Source of the DNA: an uncultured Flavobacteriaceae bacterium
GTDB taxonomy: Bacteria; Bacteroidota; Bacteroidia; Flavobacteriales; Flavobacteriaceae
Reading direction: 5' to 3'
NCBI GenBank assembly: GCA_905381055.1
Contig: CAJPUR010000002.1
Coordinates: 1 to 64,000 of the forward strand
DNA length: 64,000 nucleotides
Numbering within the stretch: the stretch's first letter is position 1; every line of letters starts with the position of its first letter. Position numbers and translations under genes: made by a program. The notes under the pieces are model-generated. The model was not told the origin of the DNA. It made no database searches and was given only the letters and a program-made list of their open reading frames with translations. Below are positions 44,222 through 53,839 of the stretch, piece by piece.

Positions 44222-44955
44222 TGGATTTGATAATTGTTATTCCATTTTATAACGAATTTAATAGAATTGATTTAGAAAAATACTCCTATTTTTTAAAAAA
44301 AAATCCTAAAGTATATTTAATATTAGTTAATGATGGTTCTAAAGATAAAACTTTTGAAAAGCTCAATATTTTAAAAAAGCAGTATTGCAAACAAATAGAA
44401 ATTATTTCTATAATTAAAAATCAAGGGAAAGCGTCATCTGTTAGGAAAGGAATGCTATATGCCTATGATAATTTAAAGGCGAAAAAAATAGGGTTTTTAG
44501 ATGCTGACTTAGCCACATCTTTCAATGAAATATTGAGATTATCAAGTTATGTTGATGAAAAAACTTTACTTGTATTTGGCTCCAGAATTTTAAAATTAAA
44601 TAACCAAATATCCAGAAAGAGATATCGTTTTATCATTGGAAGAATTGTTGCAACAATAATATCTAAAATTATAAAAGAACCTATATATGATACTCAGTGC
44701 GGATGTAAAGTAATGAATTTTTATATAATACCATTTTTGTTTAAAGAAAAATTTATATCTAGTTGGTTATTTGACATTGAAATTTTTCTTAGATTAAAAG
44801 TTAAATTTAATAAAACATCGCTTAAAAATATTTGCTTGGAAATTCCTTTAAAAAAGTGGACAGACACAAAAGACTCAAGGGTTAGTTTTTTATATTTTTT
44901 TAAACTATGGAGTGATCTTTTAAAAATACATTTATTCTATAAACATAAAATATGA
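44218..44955 (+). CDS. Glycosyltransferase family 2 (polyprenyl-phosphate sugar synthase type)
   Basis: This 245-residue GT-A fold enzyme starts LIIVIPFYNEFNRIDL and has VNDGSKDKTFEKL near residues 39-51, the DxD-containing FLDADLATS near 92-100 and the DTQCGCKVMN segment near 158-167. The pattern resembles dolichyl- and undecaprenyl-phosphate glucosyl/mannosyl transferases that load a sugar onto a lipid carrier. The next gene is an ArnT/PMT-like enzyme that would use such a donor. Start ATG overlaps the symporter stop (ATGA). Acceptor and sugar unknown. Confidence 0.82.
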   Translation: MMDLIIVIPFYNEFNRIDLEKYSYFLKKNPKVYLILVNDGSKDKTFEKLNILKKQYCKQIEIISIIKNQGKASSVRKGMLYAYDNLKAKKIGFLDADLATSFNEILRLSSYVDEKTLLVFGSRILKLNNQISRKRYRFIIGRIVATIISKIIKEPIYDTQCGCKVMNFYIIPFLFKEKFISSWLFDIEIFLRLKVKFNKTSLKNICLEIPLKKWTDTKDSRVSFLYFFKLWSDLLKIHLFYKHKI

Positions 44956-46352
44956 ATTTGATACTTTCTAAAAATAAATCATCAAATAAATATTTAATTG
45001 CAATATTTTTCCTTATAATTTTGAGAGCTTATCTAAATTCTGTTATCCCCCTAATGGATAAAACTGAAGCGAGATATGCTGAGATTTCAAGGATAATGGC
45101 TGAAACAAATAATTGGATTGTTTTACAAATTGACTATGGAATACCTTTTTGGGCTAAACCCCCTTTATCAACTTGGCTTTCTGCTTCATCTATTTCTTTG
45201 TTTGGATTAAATGAATTTTTTCTAAGACTCCCTTACTTAATTTTATCAATATTTATGATATTTTTGATAACAAACTTTAATAAGTATTCAGATAAAACCT
45301 CAAAGTTTGTTCCTGGCCTTATTTTATTTTCCTTACCTGAATTTTTTCTTCATGCCGGAGTTGTTTCAACTGATACGTGTTTGAGCTTTGGTATTTTTAT
45401 TATCTTTTTTGCATTCTGGAAATGGGTAAATGAAGGATTTAAGAAAAAATGGATATATATATTTTTTATTGGATTAAGTATTGGTATTTTATCTAAAGGT
45501 CCAATCACTTTAATATTGTCCATTCCCCCATTACTTGCTTGGATAATAAGATTTAAAATTAACCCTAAATTGATTTTAAAAACAGATTTAATTTTTGGGT
45601 TTTTACTTTTATTATTATTATCCTCACCATGGTATTATTTAAATGAAAAATCCTCCCCTGGTTTTATTAACTATTTTATAATTGGAGAACATTTTCAAAG
45701 ATTTTTTGATTCAAATTGGTTAGGTGATAAATATGGATTCCCTAAATCTCAACCAATAGGCATTATTTGGGGGTTCCTTTTTCTTTCTTCAATCCCCTGG
45801 ATTTTTTTAATAATTAAAAAAACCTTTTCACAAATTAAATTTATTTGGAATGATAAGTGGAAACTTTTTTTATTTTTTTGGCTTTTATGGACTCCTATTT
45901 TTTTTACAATTTCAAAAAGTCTAATTCATCCCTATATTCTTCCTGTTATGACCCCCATAGCACTTTTAGTCTTCAGTTGGTGGCCTGAACTTAAAAATAA
46001 AAAACTTTACCTCTCAATCGCATTAATTTTTCCATTATTAAGTTTCTTTTTTTATTTTACAGCTTTTGGTAAAACAATTATAAAAAATAATACTGATAAG
46101 TTTATTATTGAAAAAAGTAGCCCAAATGAAATAATTTATTCTTTAAAAGAAAAAAGTTACTCCAGTCAATTTTATACTAAAGGTAAAATCAAAACAATAG
46201 ATGAAAAGTATTTAGATTCAATTGGATTACTTAAAGAGTCTTTTTCTATTTTAATAAATCATAATGATATTGAAAAGCTTGAGGCTTTAAAATCAAAAAA
46301 AATAGTTTTATTATCAGAAAATAAAAAAAAAGGGTTGTACAAAATTAACTAA
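44952..46352 (+). CDS. Glycosyltransferase family 39/83 membrane protein (ArnT-like)
   Basis: This 466-residue membrane protein has about eleven helices and the PMT/ArnT N-terminal motif MDKTEARYAEISRIM near residues 35-49 followed by WAKPPLSTWLSA near 67-78. These GT-C enzymes move a sugar from a polyprenyl-phosphate donor to lipid A, another lipid or a protein on the outer face of the inner membrane. It overlaps by 4 bases the GT2 gene that would make the donor, so they form a two-step surface glycosylation pair. The soluble C-terminal domain is short (about 375-466). Confidence 0.82.
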   Translation: MNLILSKNKSSNKYLIAIFFLIILRAYLNSVIPLMDKTEARYAEISRIMAETNNWIVLQIDYGIPFWAKPPLSTWLSASSISLFGLNEFFLRLPYLILSIFMIFLITNFNKYSDKTSKFVPGLILFSLPEFFLHAGVVSTDTCLSFGIFIIFFAFWKWVNEGFKKKWIYIFFIGLSIGILSKGPITLILSIPPLLAWIIRFKINPKLILKTDLIFGFLLLLLLSSPWYYLNEKSSPGFINYFIIGEHFQRFFDSNWLGDKYGFPKSQPIGIIWGFLFLSSIPWIFLIIKKTFSQIKFIWNDKWKLFLFFWLLWTPIFFTISKSLIHPYILPVMTPIALLVFSWWPELKNKKLYLSIALIFPLLSFFFYFTAFGKTIIKNNTDKFIIEKSSPNEIIYSLKEKSYSSQFYTKGKIKTIDEKYLDSIGLLKESFSILINHNDIEKLEALKSKKIVLLSENKKKGLYKIN

Positions 46353-46353
46353 A

Positions 46354-48186
46354 TCACTTAATAGTGAAATCAGTATAAAAAATTTCTAATTCAAGTTTTT
46401 TATCTGACGATTCTTTACTTGGGTTTGGCCCAATTAAAATAGTCCCAAAAGGATTCAAAATAGAAGAAGTAGGATAATATTGCTCTTCAGTAAATCCTGA
46501 TATTATTGCTTTTTTAAAAGAAAAATCTTGAACATTTGAGGTAATAGAAACACCCAAATCAACATTTTTAACATCATTACTAATCAAAAGTTCCTTTATA
46601 TGATCTGTTAAAGATATTTTATACCTAAATGGATTATTATTTTCGTCATACTCTAATATCCCCCCATAAACGCTTTTATTTCTATTTACTGAATTCGAAT
46701 TCAAAGATATATCTGAAAAATAATCAGTAATAGGCAGACTACCTTCTAAGTTATACAGAAAAATTCTGTCAGCTATCTCGTTATTATCCCAATTTTCAAT
46801 AGCTTTTTGATCAACATAAAAAACTAAATTAGCTTCATTTATGAGCCATTGCTTAGCTCTCAATGAATCAATCATCGAACTAGAGTTTTCTTTATCAAAT
46901 AACTTAAGACGTAATCTAGATCCTAATCCTCCTTTAAGAATAATTTTAGATTCAGAGTCATTCTCCGAAATAGTATTATTCTTAAAGCTATTATTTATAT
47001 TGTTTATTTTTACACCATTTGTATTTAAAATAAAACTTGAATAATCTTTAAAAATAAAATCATCTGAAATATCATCCTCTGTGGCATTTGTGTTATACCT
47101 ATCAAATGAATAGTTGATTCTTATTAAAGCATTGTTAAAATCTAGCATCAAGTATAAATAATCAGAAGAGTTTTCCATTTTTACAATTATCCCTCTTAAA
47201 AATTCTGAAAAATTTATTTGATTGGCCAATTCATTTGTCCCCTCATTATCCAGGATTTTTTTTTGGAAAAAAGATGTGTCAAGAGGAATTCTTAATCTAG
47301 GGCTAAATCTATTTTGAATTATTTCTGATTCGTCCACATCAGTAGTTAAAGTATCATCTTGACGATAATTTAATCTCACTTCATCTAGATTTAAATTTAT
47401 TCTTGCATCATGAAGACTTTCACCAACAAATCCATTTTGATAAAAATCTTGGCTTGAAAAATAACTTATTTTAGATTCAAAGTTATTATTTGGATCTAAA
47501 GAATTTAAAAAATATTTTAATTCAAAAACTTTAATATCAAAAGAAGCTGATCTATTACCAAATATAGAATCAACTCTATATACACTATTTTCAGAAGGAT
47601 ACAATACAGAATTATCACTGTCTTCCAAATCATCTATACCATCACCATCAGTATCAGGATTTAAAGGATTAGTTAAGTTTTGAGTTTCTATATAATCAGC
47701 TATGCCGTCACTATCAGAGTCACTTTCAATGTTTTGAGGATCAGTGTCAAAAAAATCTTCAACTCCGTCATTATCAGAATCATTATTATTTGAAAAAAAA
47801 GGAATTTCTAAAAAAACACTTTCAATTTTTTCATTTTCTTGTATTAATCTAATTTCATTGGAAGATTCTAAATCCTCCCTTAATTGACTATTCAAACCAA
47901 AAATTGGGTTTGAAGAAATAGAGACTTGGGATACAATTTGTGCGGTTGTTTCTCCAAAAAACGTGTGATTTAATTTACCCAATTGTTGAATTGGAAGATC
48001 ATTACTTTGAAAATCAATGATTTTTTCTTCACTAACATAAACTGGAGCTAAAAACTTTTTTGAATCCAATTCATTATTTGATAAAAGTTCATACCCTATA
48101 CTATTGTATTGGGGATCACAGGACAAGAAAATAAATATTAACATTGAAAAGCAAATACTTTTAAGAAAATATCTTGATAAAGTCAT
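46354..48186 (-). CDS. DUF4270 lipoprotein with calcium-type repeats
   Basis: This 610-residue lipoprotein (lipobox LSC, Cys23) has the Bacteroidota DUF4270 layout: CDPQYNSIGYELL after the anchor, FLAPVYVSEEKI, and FFGETTAQIVSQV near 76-88. An insertion at about residues 138-192 carries aspartate-rich repeats (DNDGVEDFFDTDP, SDSDGIADYIE, DTDGDGIDDLEDSD) of the thrombospondin type 3 kind, which bind calcium. Function of DUF4270 is unknown; it is a surface or outer-membrane protein. It is encoded 4 bases after the glycogen-synthase-like gene, the usual flavobacterial order. Confidence 0.82.
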   Translation of the reverse strand: MTLSRYFLKSICFSMLIFIFLSCDPQYNSIGYELLSNNELDSKKFLAPVYVSEEKIIDFQSNDLPIQQLGKLNHTFFGETTAQIVSQVSISSNPIFGLNSQLREDLESSNEIRLIQENEKIESVFLEIPFFSNNNDSDNDGVEDFFDTDPQNIESDSDSDGIADYIETQNLTNPLNPDTDGDGIDDLEDSDNSVLYPSENSVYRVDSIFGNRSASFDIKVFELKYFLNSLDPNNNFESKISYFSSQDFYQNGFVGESLHDARINLNLDEVRLNYRQDDTLTTDVDESEIIQNRFSPRLRIPLDTSFFQKKILDNEGTNELANQINFSEFLRGIIVKMENSSDYLYLMLDFNNALIRINYSFDRYNTNATEDDISDDFIFKDYSSFILNTNGVKINNINNSFKNNTISENDSESKIILKGGLGSRLRLKLFDKENSSSMIDSLRAKQWLINEANLVFYVDQKAIENWDNNEIADRIFLYNLEGSLPITDYFSDISLNSNSVNRNKSVYGGILEYDENNNPFRYKISLTDHIKELLISNDVKNVDLGVSITSNVQDFSFKKAIISGFTEEQYYPTSSILNPFGTILIGPNPSKESSDKKLELEIFYTDFTIK

Positions 48187-48190
48187 TTAT

Positions 48191-48994
48191 TTATATAATC
48201 TGAGAATTATAAAAATCAACATAAGAATCTTCTCCAGAAATCTCCTCGAATTTTAAGATTGGTTTTTCACTTTTATTTGCAATTTCTTTTACAGATTTAC
48301 ATAGGTCTCCTCCTGAAAAAATTATACCATCAGAACTTTGTATTGCCAAATCCATTAAATTTTCATAAGAAGGATTTGTAAGAGGTTTTACTTCACCTTG
48401 AGGAATATTATCAAATAAAACCTTTTTTATCAAATTGACAGATAGTTTCTTTTCAAAATCCTTTGGATAAATAGAAGTAACAATTTTTGTAGAACTAAAC
48501 ATCGCCTCATCTGCGAAATAAGTTTTCAAATAAATAGGAAATAATGATGTAAACCATCCATGTAAATGAATTATATCAGGAGACCAATTTAATTTTTTTA
48601 CAGTTTCAATAACCCCTTTAGTAAAAAAAATCATTCTTTCATCGTTGTCTTTGAACAAATTGCCTTTAGAATCCTTTAAAATGCCTTTTCTTTTGAAATA
48701 CTCATCATTATCTATGAAATAAACTTGCATTCTTTCTTTTGGAATTGAAGCCACTTTGATTATTAACGGCATATCTAAATCATTAATTACTACATTCATA
48801 CCTGATAATCGGATTACTTCATGCAACTGATGCCTTCTTTCATTAATCATTCCATACAAAGGCATAAAAATTCTTGTATGCCCTCCAACTTCATTAATCC
48901 TTTTGGGAATCATAAACGAATTAATCGATTTCTGAGTTTGAGGTAAATATGGAGTTACCTCTGATGAAATAATTAAAACTTTTTTATTTTTCAT
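48191..48994 (-). CDS. Glycogen/starch synthase N-terminal domain protein
   Basis: This 267-residue protein matches only the N-terminal catalytic half of GT5 glycogen synthases: KKVLIISSEVTPYLPQT at the start, GHTRIFMPLYGMINERRHQ near 38-56, and WSPDIIHLHGWFTSLFPIYL near 136-155. The C-terminal GT-B domain that holds the nucleotide-sugar site is missing and the next gene follows 4 bases later, so there is no room for it. Flavobacteria often have this short form beside panC; glucosyl transfer is therefore uncertain. A likely -7 box lies at 49034-49041. Confidence 0.75.
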   Translation of the reverse strand: MKNKKVLIISSEVTPYLPQTQKSINSFMIPKRINEVGGHTRIFMPLYGMINERRHQLHEVIRLSGMNVVINDLDMPLIIKVASIPKERMQVYFIDNDEYFKRKGILKDSKGNLFKDNDERMIFFTKGVIETVKKLNWSPDIIHLHGWFTSLFPIYLKTYFADEAMFSSTKIVTSIYPKDFEKKLSVNLIKKVLFDNIPQGEVKPLTNPSYENLMDLAIQSSDGIIFSGGDLCKSVKEIANKSEKPILKFEEISGEDSYVDFYNSQII

Positions 48995-49033
48995 AAAAAG
49001 ATGAAAATATTATTGATTAAAATAAAAGTTCTG

Positions 49034-49041
49034 CAAAAATA
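49034..49041 (-). promoter_or_regulatory. -7 promoter element of the glycogen-synthase-like gene
   Basis: Read on minus this is TATTTTTG, an exact TAnnTTTG match 39 bases before the ATG at 48994. On plus, TACATTTA (49073-49080) could serve panC with one mismatch, making 48995-49099 a divergent promoter. Confidence 0.45.
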
Positions 49042-49099
49042 CAAAAATTCTTCTGTTCATATGAAAAATCTGTACATTTAGATTTATAATATTTTTAAA

Positions 49100-49939
49100 A
49101 TGAAGTATTTTTCAAGTAATAAAGAACTGTTAAGCCATATTAAAAACAAGTCAATAAAAAAAATTGGTTTAGTCCCTACCATGGGTTCTCTTCACCTAGG
49201 TCATATTTCACTTATAGAAAAGGCAATTATAGAAAATGAATTAGTTATTATATCAATTTTTATAAATCCCACTCAATTTGAAAATAACCTTGATTTGAAA
49301 AAATACCCTAAGAATTTAGAAAAAGATCTTAAAATGCTTAACAAATTTTCAAAATCAATAATAATTTATGTGCCAGAAGTAAGTGATATTTATTCAGAGG
49401 GGGTTGTAGCTAATAAATATTTTTTTGGATCGATTGAGGATATAATGGAGGGAAAGCAAAGGAAAGGTCATTTTCAAGGTGTAGCTACAATAGTTGAAAA
49501 ATTATTAATGCTTTTCAAGCCCAATAATGCGTATTTTGGAGAAAAAGATTTTCAACAACTACAAATAATAAGAAATCTAGTTGTTCAAAAAAAAATTAAA
49601 ACTAAAATTATTGGATGCAAAATAATTAGAGAAGAAAATGGATTAGCGCTAAGCTCAAGGAATAAACTACTTGATGAACATCATATTAAACTTGCTCCAA
49701 TTTTATATCAAACTTTAAAAGAAACCCAAAAACTAAAAAATAAATTGTCCCCCAATGAAATAATTAAATATGTTGAAAAAAAAATAAGCTTTTTCCCTTC
49801 ACTAACTTTAGAATATTTTATAATAGCTGATGAAAAATCTTTATCTCCAATTAATAATTTTAATATTAATAAAAAAATTAGAACCTTTATAGCTGTAAAA
49901 TTTGGAAAAATTAGATTAATAGATAATCTCCGATTTTAA
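49100..49939 (+). CDS. panC: Pantothenate synthetase
   Basis: This 279-residue enzyme joins pantoate and beta-alanine with ATP to make pantothenate, the precursor of coenzyme A. It has the nucleotidyl-transferase HIGH region [14 protein letters not shown] near residues 25-38, [11 protein letters not shown] near 52-62, the [19 protein letters not shown] stretch near 125-145 and the KMSKS-like ALSSRN near 183-188. panD follows after 20 bases and supplies beta-alanine, so both steps are made together. Confidence 0.93.
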   Translation: MKYFSSNKELLSHIKNKSIKKIGLVPTMGSLHLGHISLIEKAIIENELVIISIFINPTQFENNLDLKKYPKNLEKDLKMLNKFSKSIIIYVPEVSDIYSEGVVANKYFFGSIEDIMEGKQRKGHFQGVATIVEKLLMLFKPNNAYFGEKDFQQLQIIRNLVVQKKIKTKIIGCKIIREENGLALSSRNKLLDEHHIKLAPILYQTLKETQKLKNKLSPNEIIKYVEKKISFFPSLTLEYFIIADEKSLSPINNFNINKKIRTFIAVKFGKIRLIDNLRF

Positions 49940-49959
49940 AAATTAAATATATTTGCCAA

Positions 49960-50316
49960 ATGTTAATAGAAGTTTTAAAATCTAAAATTCACAGAGTCAC
50001 AGTTACTGGGGCAGATATCAATTATATTGGTAGTATTTCAATTGATAAATCTTTAATTGATGCAGCAAATATTATTGTAGGTGAAAAAGTTCAAATTGTA
50101 AATCTTAATAATGGGGAAAGGCTTAATACCTATGTTATTCAGGGAACAAAAGATTCTGGAGAAATTACAATAAATGGACCAGCGGCAAGAAAAGTACAAA
50201 AAGGTGACAAAATTTTAATTATAAGCTATTGCTCCATGGAATTTGATCTTGCTAAAAATTTTAAACCTACTATTATTTTCCCTAACGAATCAACTAACTT
50301 ACTCAAATCAGGTTGA
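49960..50316 (+). CDS. panD: Aspartate 1-decarboxylase proenzyme
   Basis: This 118-residue proenzyme makes beta-alanine from aspartate. It cleaves itself between Gly24 and Ser25 (NYIGSISID), leaving a pyruvoyl group on Ser25 as the active centre; both residues are in the standard positions. The [24 protein letters not shown] and IISYCSM segments are typical. It lies between panC and a flippase-like membrane protein whose TTG start overlaps its stop. Confidence 0.93.
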   Translation: MLIEVLKSKIHRVTVTGADINYIGSISIDKSLIDAANIIVGEKVQIVNLNNGERLNTYVIQGTKDSGEITINGPAARKVQKGDKILIISYCSMEFDLAKNFKPTIIFPNESTNLLKSG

Positions 50317-51284
50317 AAAACCAATTTATCAAAATCTTGAAAATTTTTTTCCCAATTTTAGTTGGGATTCTATTTATATGCTTGTCAATAAAAGAAACAA
50401 CTTTTGAGGAAAGAAAAGTAATAATCTCAAATATTATAAATTCAAATTATAAATTTATTTTACTTTCAATTTTTTTAGGGATTTTAAGTCACTTATCAAG
50501 AGCTTACAGATGGCTTTTTCTTTTAAGATCAATGGGCTACAGCCCTTCTATATACAATTCAATCCTTTCGGTTTTTATAGCCTATTTATCTAATCTTGCT
50601 ATACCTAGATCTGGAGAAATTGCTAGAGCTTCAGTAATGCATCAATATGACGATATCCCTTTTGAGAAAGGCTTTGGTACAATTGTAGCGGAAAGAGCTA
50701 TTGATCTTATTATACTTTGTATAATTCTAATTTTTGCCCTTTTTTTAAATTATGAATTATTAGCTTCAAAATTCAACATTAAAAACATCAATTTTGATAA
50801 TTTAATTATAATATTCTTTCTGTTTTTAACTTTAGTTTTTTCAATTTACTTAATTCTCCCTCGATTAAATAAAAATTTAAGAGTTAAAATAAGTAATTTT
50901 TTTCTAGGTATAAAGGAAGGCTTATTGGCAGTCTTTAAAATGAAAAAAAAAGTTGCGTATGTTTTTCATACAATTTTTATTTGGGTTATGTACTTTGGAA
51001 TGTTTTACGTAATCAAATGGACTTTAATGGAAACGCTTTCTCTTTCACCTGAAGCTATTTTACTTGGTTTTGTTTTTGGTGCAATAACTATTTCGGCAAG
51101 TAATGGAGGTATAGGAATATATCCATATTCTGTCTCTTTAGTTTTAATTAGTTATGGAATTAGTAAAGAGCCAAGTATTGCTTTTGGATGGATAATATGG
51201 TCATCTCAAACTTTAATGATACTGGTTTTAGGGAGCCTATCCTTTTTTGTACTACCTTTGATTAACAAAAAAAACTTCCTTTAA
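50313..51284 (+). CDS. Flippase-like / lysylphosphatidylglycerol synthase TM-region protein
   Basis: This 323-residue membrane protein of the UPF0104/AglD-like family has about eight helices and the pattern [19 protein letters not shown] near residues 53-71, [14 protein letters not shown] near 94-107, and [14 protein letters not shown] near 122-135. Such domains occur in lipid-modifying enzymes (MprF-like) and putative flippases; the activity here is unknown. The start is a TTG at 50313 that overlaps the panD stop by 4 bases (TTGA), implying coupled translation. Confidence 0.75.
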   Translation: MKNQFIKILKIFFPILVGILFICLSIKETTFEERKVIISNIINSNYKFILLSIFLGILSHLSRAYRWLFLLRSMGYSPSIYNSILSVFIAYLSNLAIPRSGEIARASVMHQYDDIPFEKGFGTIVAERAIDLIILCIILIFALFLNYELLASKFNIKNINFDNLIIIFFLFLTLVFSIYLILPRLNKNLRVKISNFFLGIKEGLLAVFKMKKKVAYVFHTIFIWVMYFGMFYVIKWTLMETLSLSPEAILLGFVFGAITISASNGGIGIYPYSVSLVLISYGISKEPSIAFGWIIWSSQTLMILVLGSLSFFVLPLINKKNFL

Positions 51285-51308
51285 AGTTTATTTTTTTTAT
51301 AATATTAA

Positions 51309-52442
51309 TTGAAAAAAATTTTAAAATATATAGTCTTCTCATTTACATTATATTTAAATGGCCAAATCACATCAGAAAAAATCAATTCATCTTATCTAAA
51401 TGAACTACGTTATGTAGACATCTATTTACCAGATAATTTTTCTGAAAATATTATAAAAACTCCTTTAATTGTTCTCCTCGAGGGTAATGAACTTTTTGAT
51501 ATAGTTGTATCTAATGTAAAATATCTTTCAAAAATAGGCTATATGCCACCTGCAGTAGTTTTAGGTATTCGTCAAGATAAATTAAATCAGGTTTACAAAG
51601 ATTGTGAGGTTAATAAAAATCAAGGTTTCCTAACTGATTTCAGTCAAAATTTTATGAACTTTATTGTTTCTGAAGTTATTGCTCTAATTTCAAAAAAATA
51701 TGGAGATCCATTTCTTAAAATTATTATAGGTAAAAATTATTCTGCTAATTTCATTAACCATTTTATATTTTCTCCTAATCCAATTTTTTCAACCTATATT
51801 TCAATAACCCCCGAATTTAACACTTCCTTAATTGAGCCTCTTAAAAATAGTTTTGAAAATAATAATTCATCAATGAATTATTATGTTTCTAATTCTACAA
51901 ATTTGAAATCATCTCAAAAAAAATCAATTTCATTATTAATAGATCTTTTGAAAGAAATGAAAAATGAAAAAATAAATATTATCATAGATCAATTTTCCAA
52001 CCCAGACGAATTTTCTTCACCTGCTTATTCAATTCCTATGGCACTAGAAAAGATTTTTAAAATATATCAGCCAATAAGCCCCTCTGAATACAGAACAAAA
52101 CTACTTTCAAATGAAAACCCTACTCATGTATATTTAACTGAAAAATATCTTGAGATTTTCCAAAAATTGAAAATCAGAAAAAAAGTAATTTTGAATGATA
52201 TTGCTGCAATATTTGAGGCTGCAAAAAGAAAAAATGATATTGAATCAATTTTTGTTTTAGCTGATATTTGTATAAATCAATACCCTGAAAAAATGATTGG
52301 TCATTATTTTAACGGAATTGGTCATGAATTAATTAATGAAAATAAAAAAGCTTTAAAACATTACGAGAAAGCTTATACTTATGAGCCTATTGATTTTATC
52401 ACTAAAGAATTAATACTTTCTAAAATTGAATCTTTAAAATAA
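51309..52442 (+). CDS. Secreted alpha/beta-hydrolase-fold protein (esterase-like)
   Basis: This 377-residue exported protein (signal ending YLNGQ) has the enterochelin-esterase-like fold: YVDIYLPDNFSEN near residues 31-43, TPLIVLLEGNELFD, AVVLGIRQD and FLKIIIGKNYSANFINHF. Where an active hydrolase has GHSxGG it reads GKNYSA, and the usual late His is not evident in NPDEFSSPAYSIPMAL. A TPR-like tail (about 290-377) follows with YPEKMIGHYFNGIGHELI. It starts at TTG 51309. In flavobacteria this gene usually precedes radA; enzyme activity is doubtful. Confidence 0.68.
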   Translation: MKKILKYIVFSFTLYLNGQITSEKINSSYLNELRYVDIYLPDNFSENIIKTPLIVLLEGNELFDIVVSNVKYLSKIGYMPPAVVLGIRQDKLNQVYKDCEVNKNQGFLTDFSQNFMNFIVSEVIALISKKYGDPFLKIIIGKNYSANFINHFIFSPNPIFSTYISITPEFNTSLIEPLKNSFENNNSSMNYYVSNSTNLKSSQKKSISLLIDLLKEMKNEKINIIIDQFSNPDEFSSPAYSIPMALEKIFKIYQPISPSEYRTKLLSNENPTHVYLTEKYLEIFQKLKIRKKVILNDIAAIFEAAKRKNDIESIFVLADICINQYPEKMIGHYFNGIGHELINENKKALKHYEKAYTYEPIDFITKELILSKIESLK

Positions 52443-52448
52443 ATTAGC

Positions 52449-53810
52449 ATGGCTAAATCAAATAAGTCTTTTATTTGTCAAAATTGTGGGAGTCAACATT
52501 CAAAATGGCAAGGGCAATGTCATATCTGCAAAGAATGGAACACAATTCACGAAGAAATTATCGAGATTAAAAGTAGCACTAATTGGAAAACATCCACTGA
52601 GAATTTTATCTCAACTCCAAAAAATCCGATAGCAATAAATAAAATTTCTTTATCAAAAGAATTTAGACTTCCATCAAATAATTTGGAATTAGATAGAGTA
52701 TTAGGTGGAGGATTAATTCCAGGCTCGGTAACACTACTTGGGGGTGAGCCTGGAATTGGTAAATCAACTCTTCTTCTTCAAATTTCCCTTTGCATTAGTA
52801 CTTCTGTTTTATATGTCTCTGGGGAGGAAAGTGAAAATCAAATTAAATTAAGAGGGAATCGCCTTGATGGTTCAAATGATAAATGCTTTATTTTAAATGA
52901 AACTCAAACTCAAAAAATATTTTCACATATTTTAAAAATCAACCCTTCACTTGTTGTAATTGACTCTATACAAACATTATTTTCTGAAAAAATCCCAAAT
53001 ACGCCTGGAAGTGTATCTCAAATCAAAGGGTGTTCAGCAGAATTAATTTCTTTTGCTAAAGAATCTTCTATTCCGATAATCCTGGTTGGTCATATAACAA
53101 AAGATGGTTCAATTGCTGGTCCAAAAGTTCTCGAGCATATGGTAGACACCGTATTACAATTTGAAGGAGATACTAATTATGCTTATCGAATAATACGCTC
53201 AAAAAAAAATAGGTTTGGATCAACAAATGAAATTGGTATTTTTGAAATGTTTAATAATGGTTTAAAAATAGTAAAAAATCCAAGTAAATTACTCCTCTCA
53301 AATTCAAATATAAATCTTAGTGGAAACTCAATAGCTGCATCAATTGAGGGCATGCGCCCTTTAATGATTGAAGTTCAGGCCCTAGTTAGTTCAGCAGTTT
53401 ATGGGACTCCTCAACGGAGCTCAACTGGCTTTAATTCCAAAAGACTTAACATGATACTCGCGATACTTGAAAAAAGAGCTGGATTTAAATTGGCTTCAAA
53501 AGATGTATTTTTAAATATAACTGGAGGGCTTAATATTGAAGATACCTCAATTGATTTAGCAGTTGTCTCTTCAATTTTATCTAGTTATCATGATATTCCT
53601 TTACCAAAGAAGATCTGCTTTGCCGCTGAGATTGGTTTGTCGGGTGAATTTAGGCCAATCCCTCAAATAGAACGCAGAATTGGTGAAGCTGAAAAATTGG
53701 GATTTAAATCACTTATTACAACAAGCCAAGACAGTATCAATAATTTTAACCACATTAAAATAATTCAATTAAATAAACTCGAGGATTTAATAAGTTATTT
53801 ATTTGGTTAA
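52449..53810 (+). CDS. radA: DNA repair protein RadA
   Basis: This 453-residue ATPase helps branch migration in recombination. It has an N-terminal zinc finger with Cys10, 13, 24 and 27 (CQNCG, then CHIC), Walker A GGEPGIGKST near residues 97-106, the RadA-specific KKNRFG near 252-257 and a C-terminal Lon-protease-like domain (about 290-453; GLNIEDTSIDLAVV) without protease activity. Length is normal. It follows the esterase-like gene by 6 bases; its last bases carry the -33 element of gdhA. Confidence 0.92.
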   Translation: MAKSNKSFICQNCGSQHSKWQGQCHICKEWNTIHEEIIEIKSSTNWKTSTENFISTPKNPIAINKISLSKEFRLPSNNLELDRVLGGGLIPGSVTLLGGEPGIGKSTLLLQISLCISTSVLYVSGEESENQIKLRGNRLDGSNDKCFILNETQTQKIFSHILKINPSLVVIDSIQTLFSEKIPNTPGSVSQIKGCSAELISFAKESSIPIILVGHITKDGSIAGPKVLEHMVDTVLQFEGDTNYAYRIIRSKKNRFGSTNEIGIFEMFNNGLKIVKNPSKLLLSNSNINLSGNSIAASIEGMRPLMIEVQALVSSAVYGTPQRSSTGFNSKRLNMILAILEKRAGFKLASKDVFLNITGGLNIEDTSIDLAVVSSILSSYHDIPLPKKICFAAEIGLSGEFRPIPQIERRIGEAEKLGFKSLITTSQDSINNFNHIKIIQLNKLEDLISYLFG

Positions 53811-53834
53811 CTTTAATATCAATTCTTACTTTTA
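53802..53834 (+). promoter_or_regulatory. Candidate promoter of gdhA, inside the radA end
   Basis: TTTG (53802-53805, in the last radA codons) and TACTTTTA (53827-53834, one mismatch) are 21 bases apart. The -7 box ends 5 bases before the gdhA ATG, which would make its message leaderless. Confidence 0.4.
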
Positions 53835-53839
53835 TTAGA

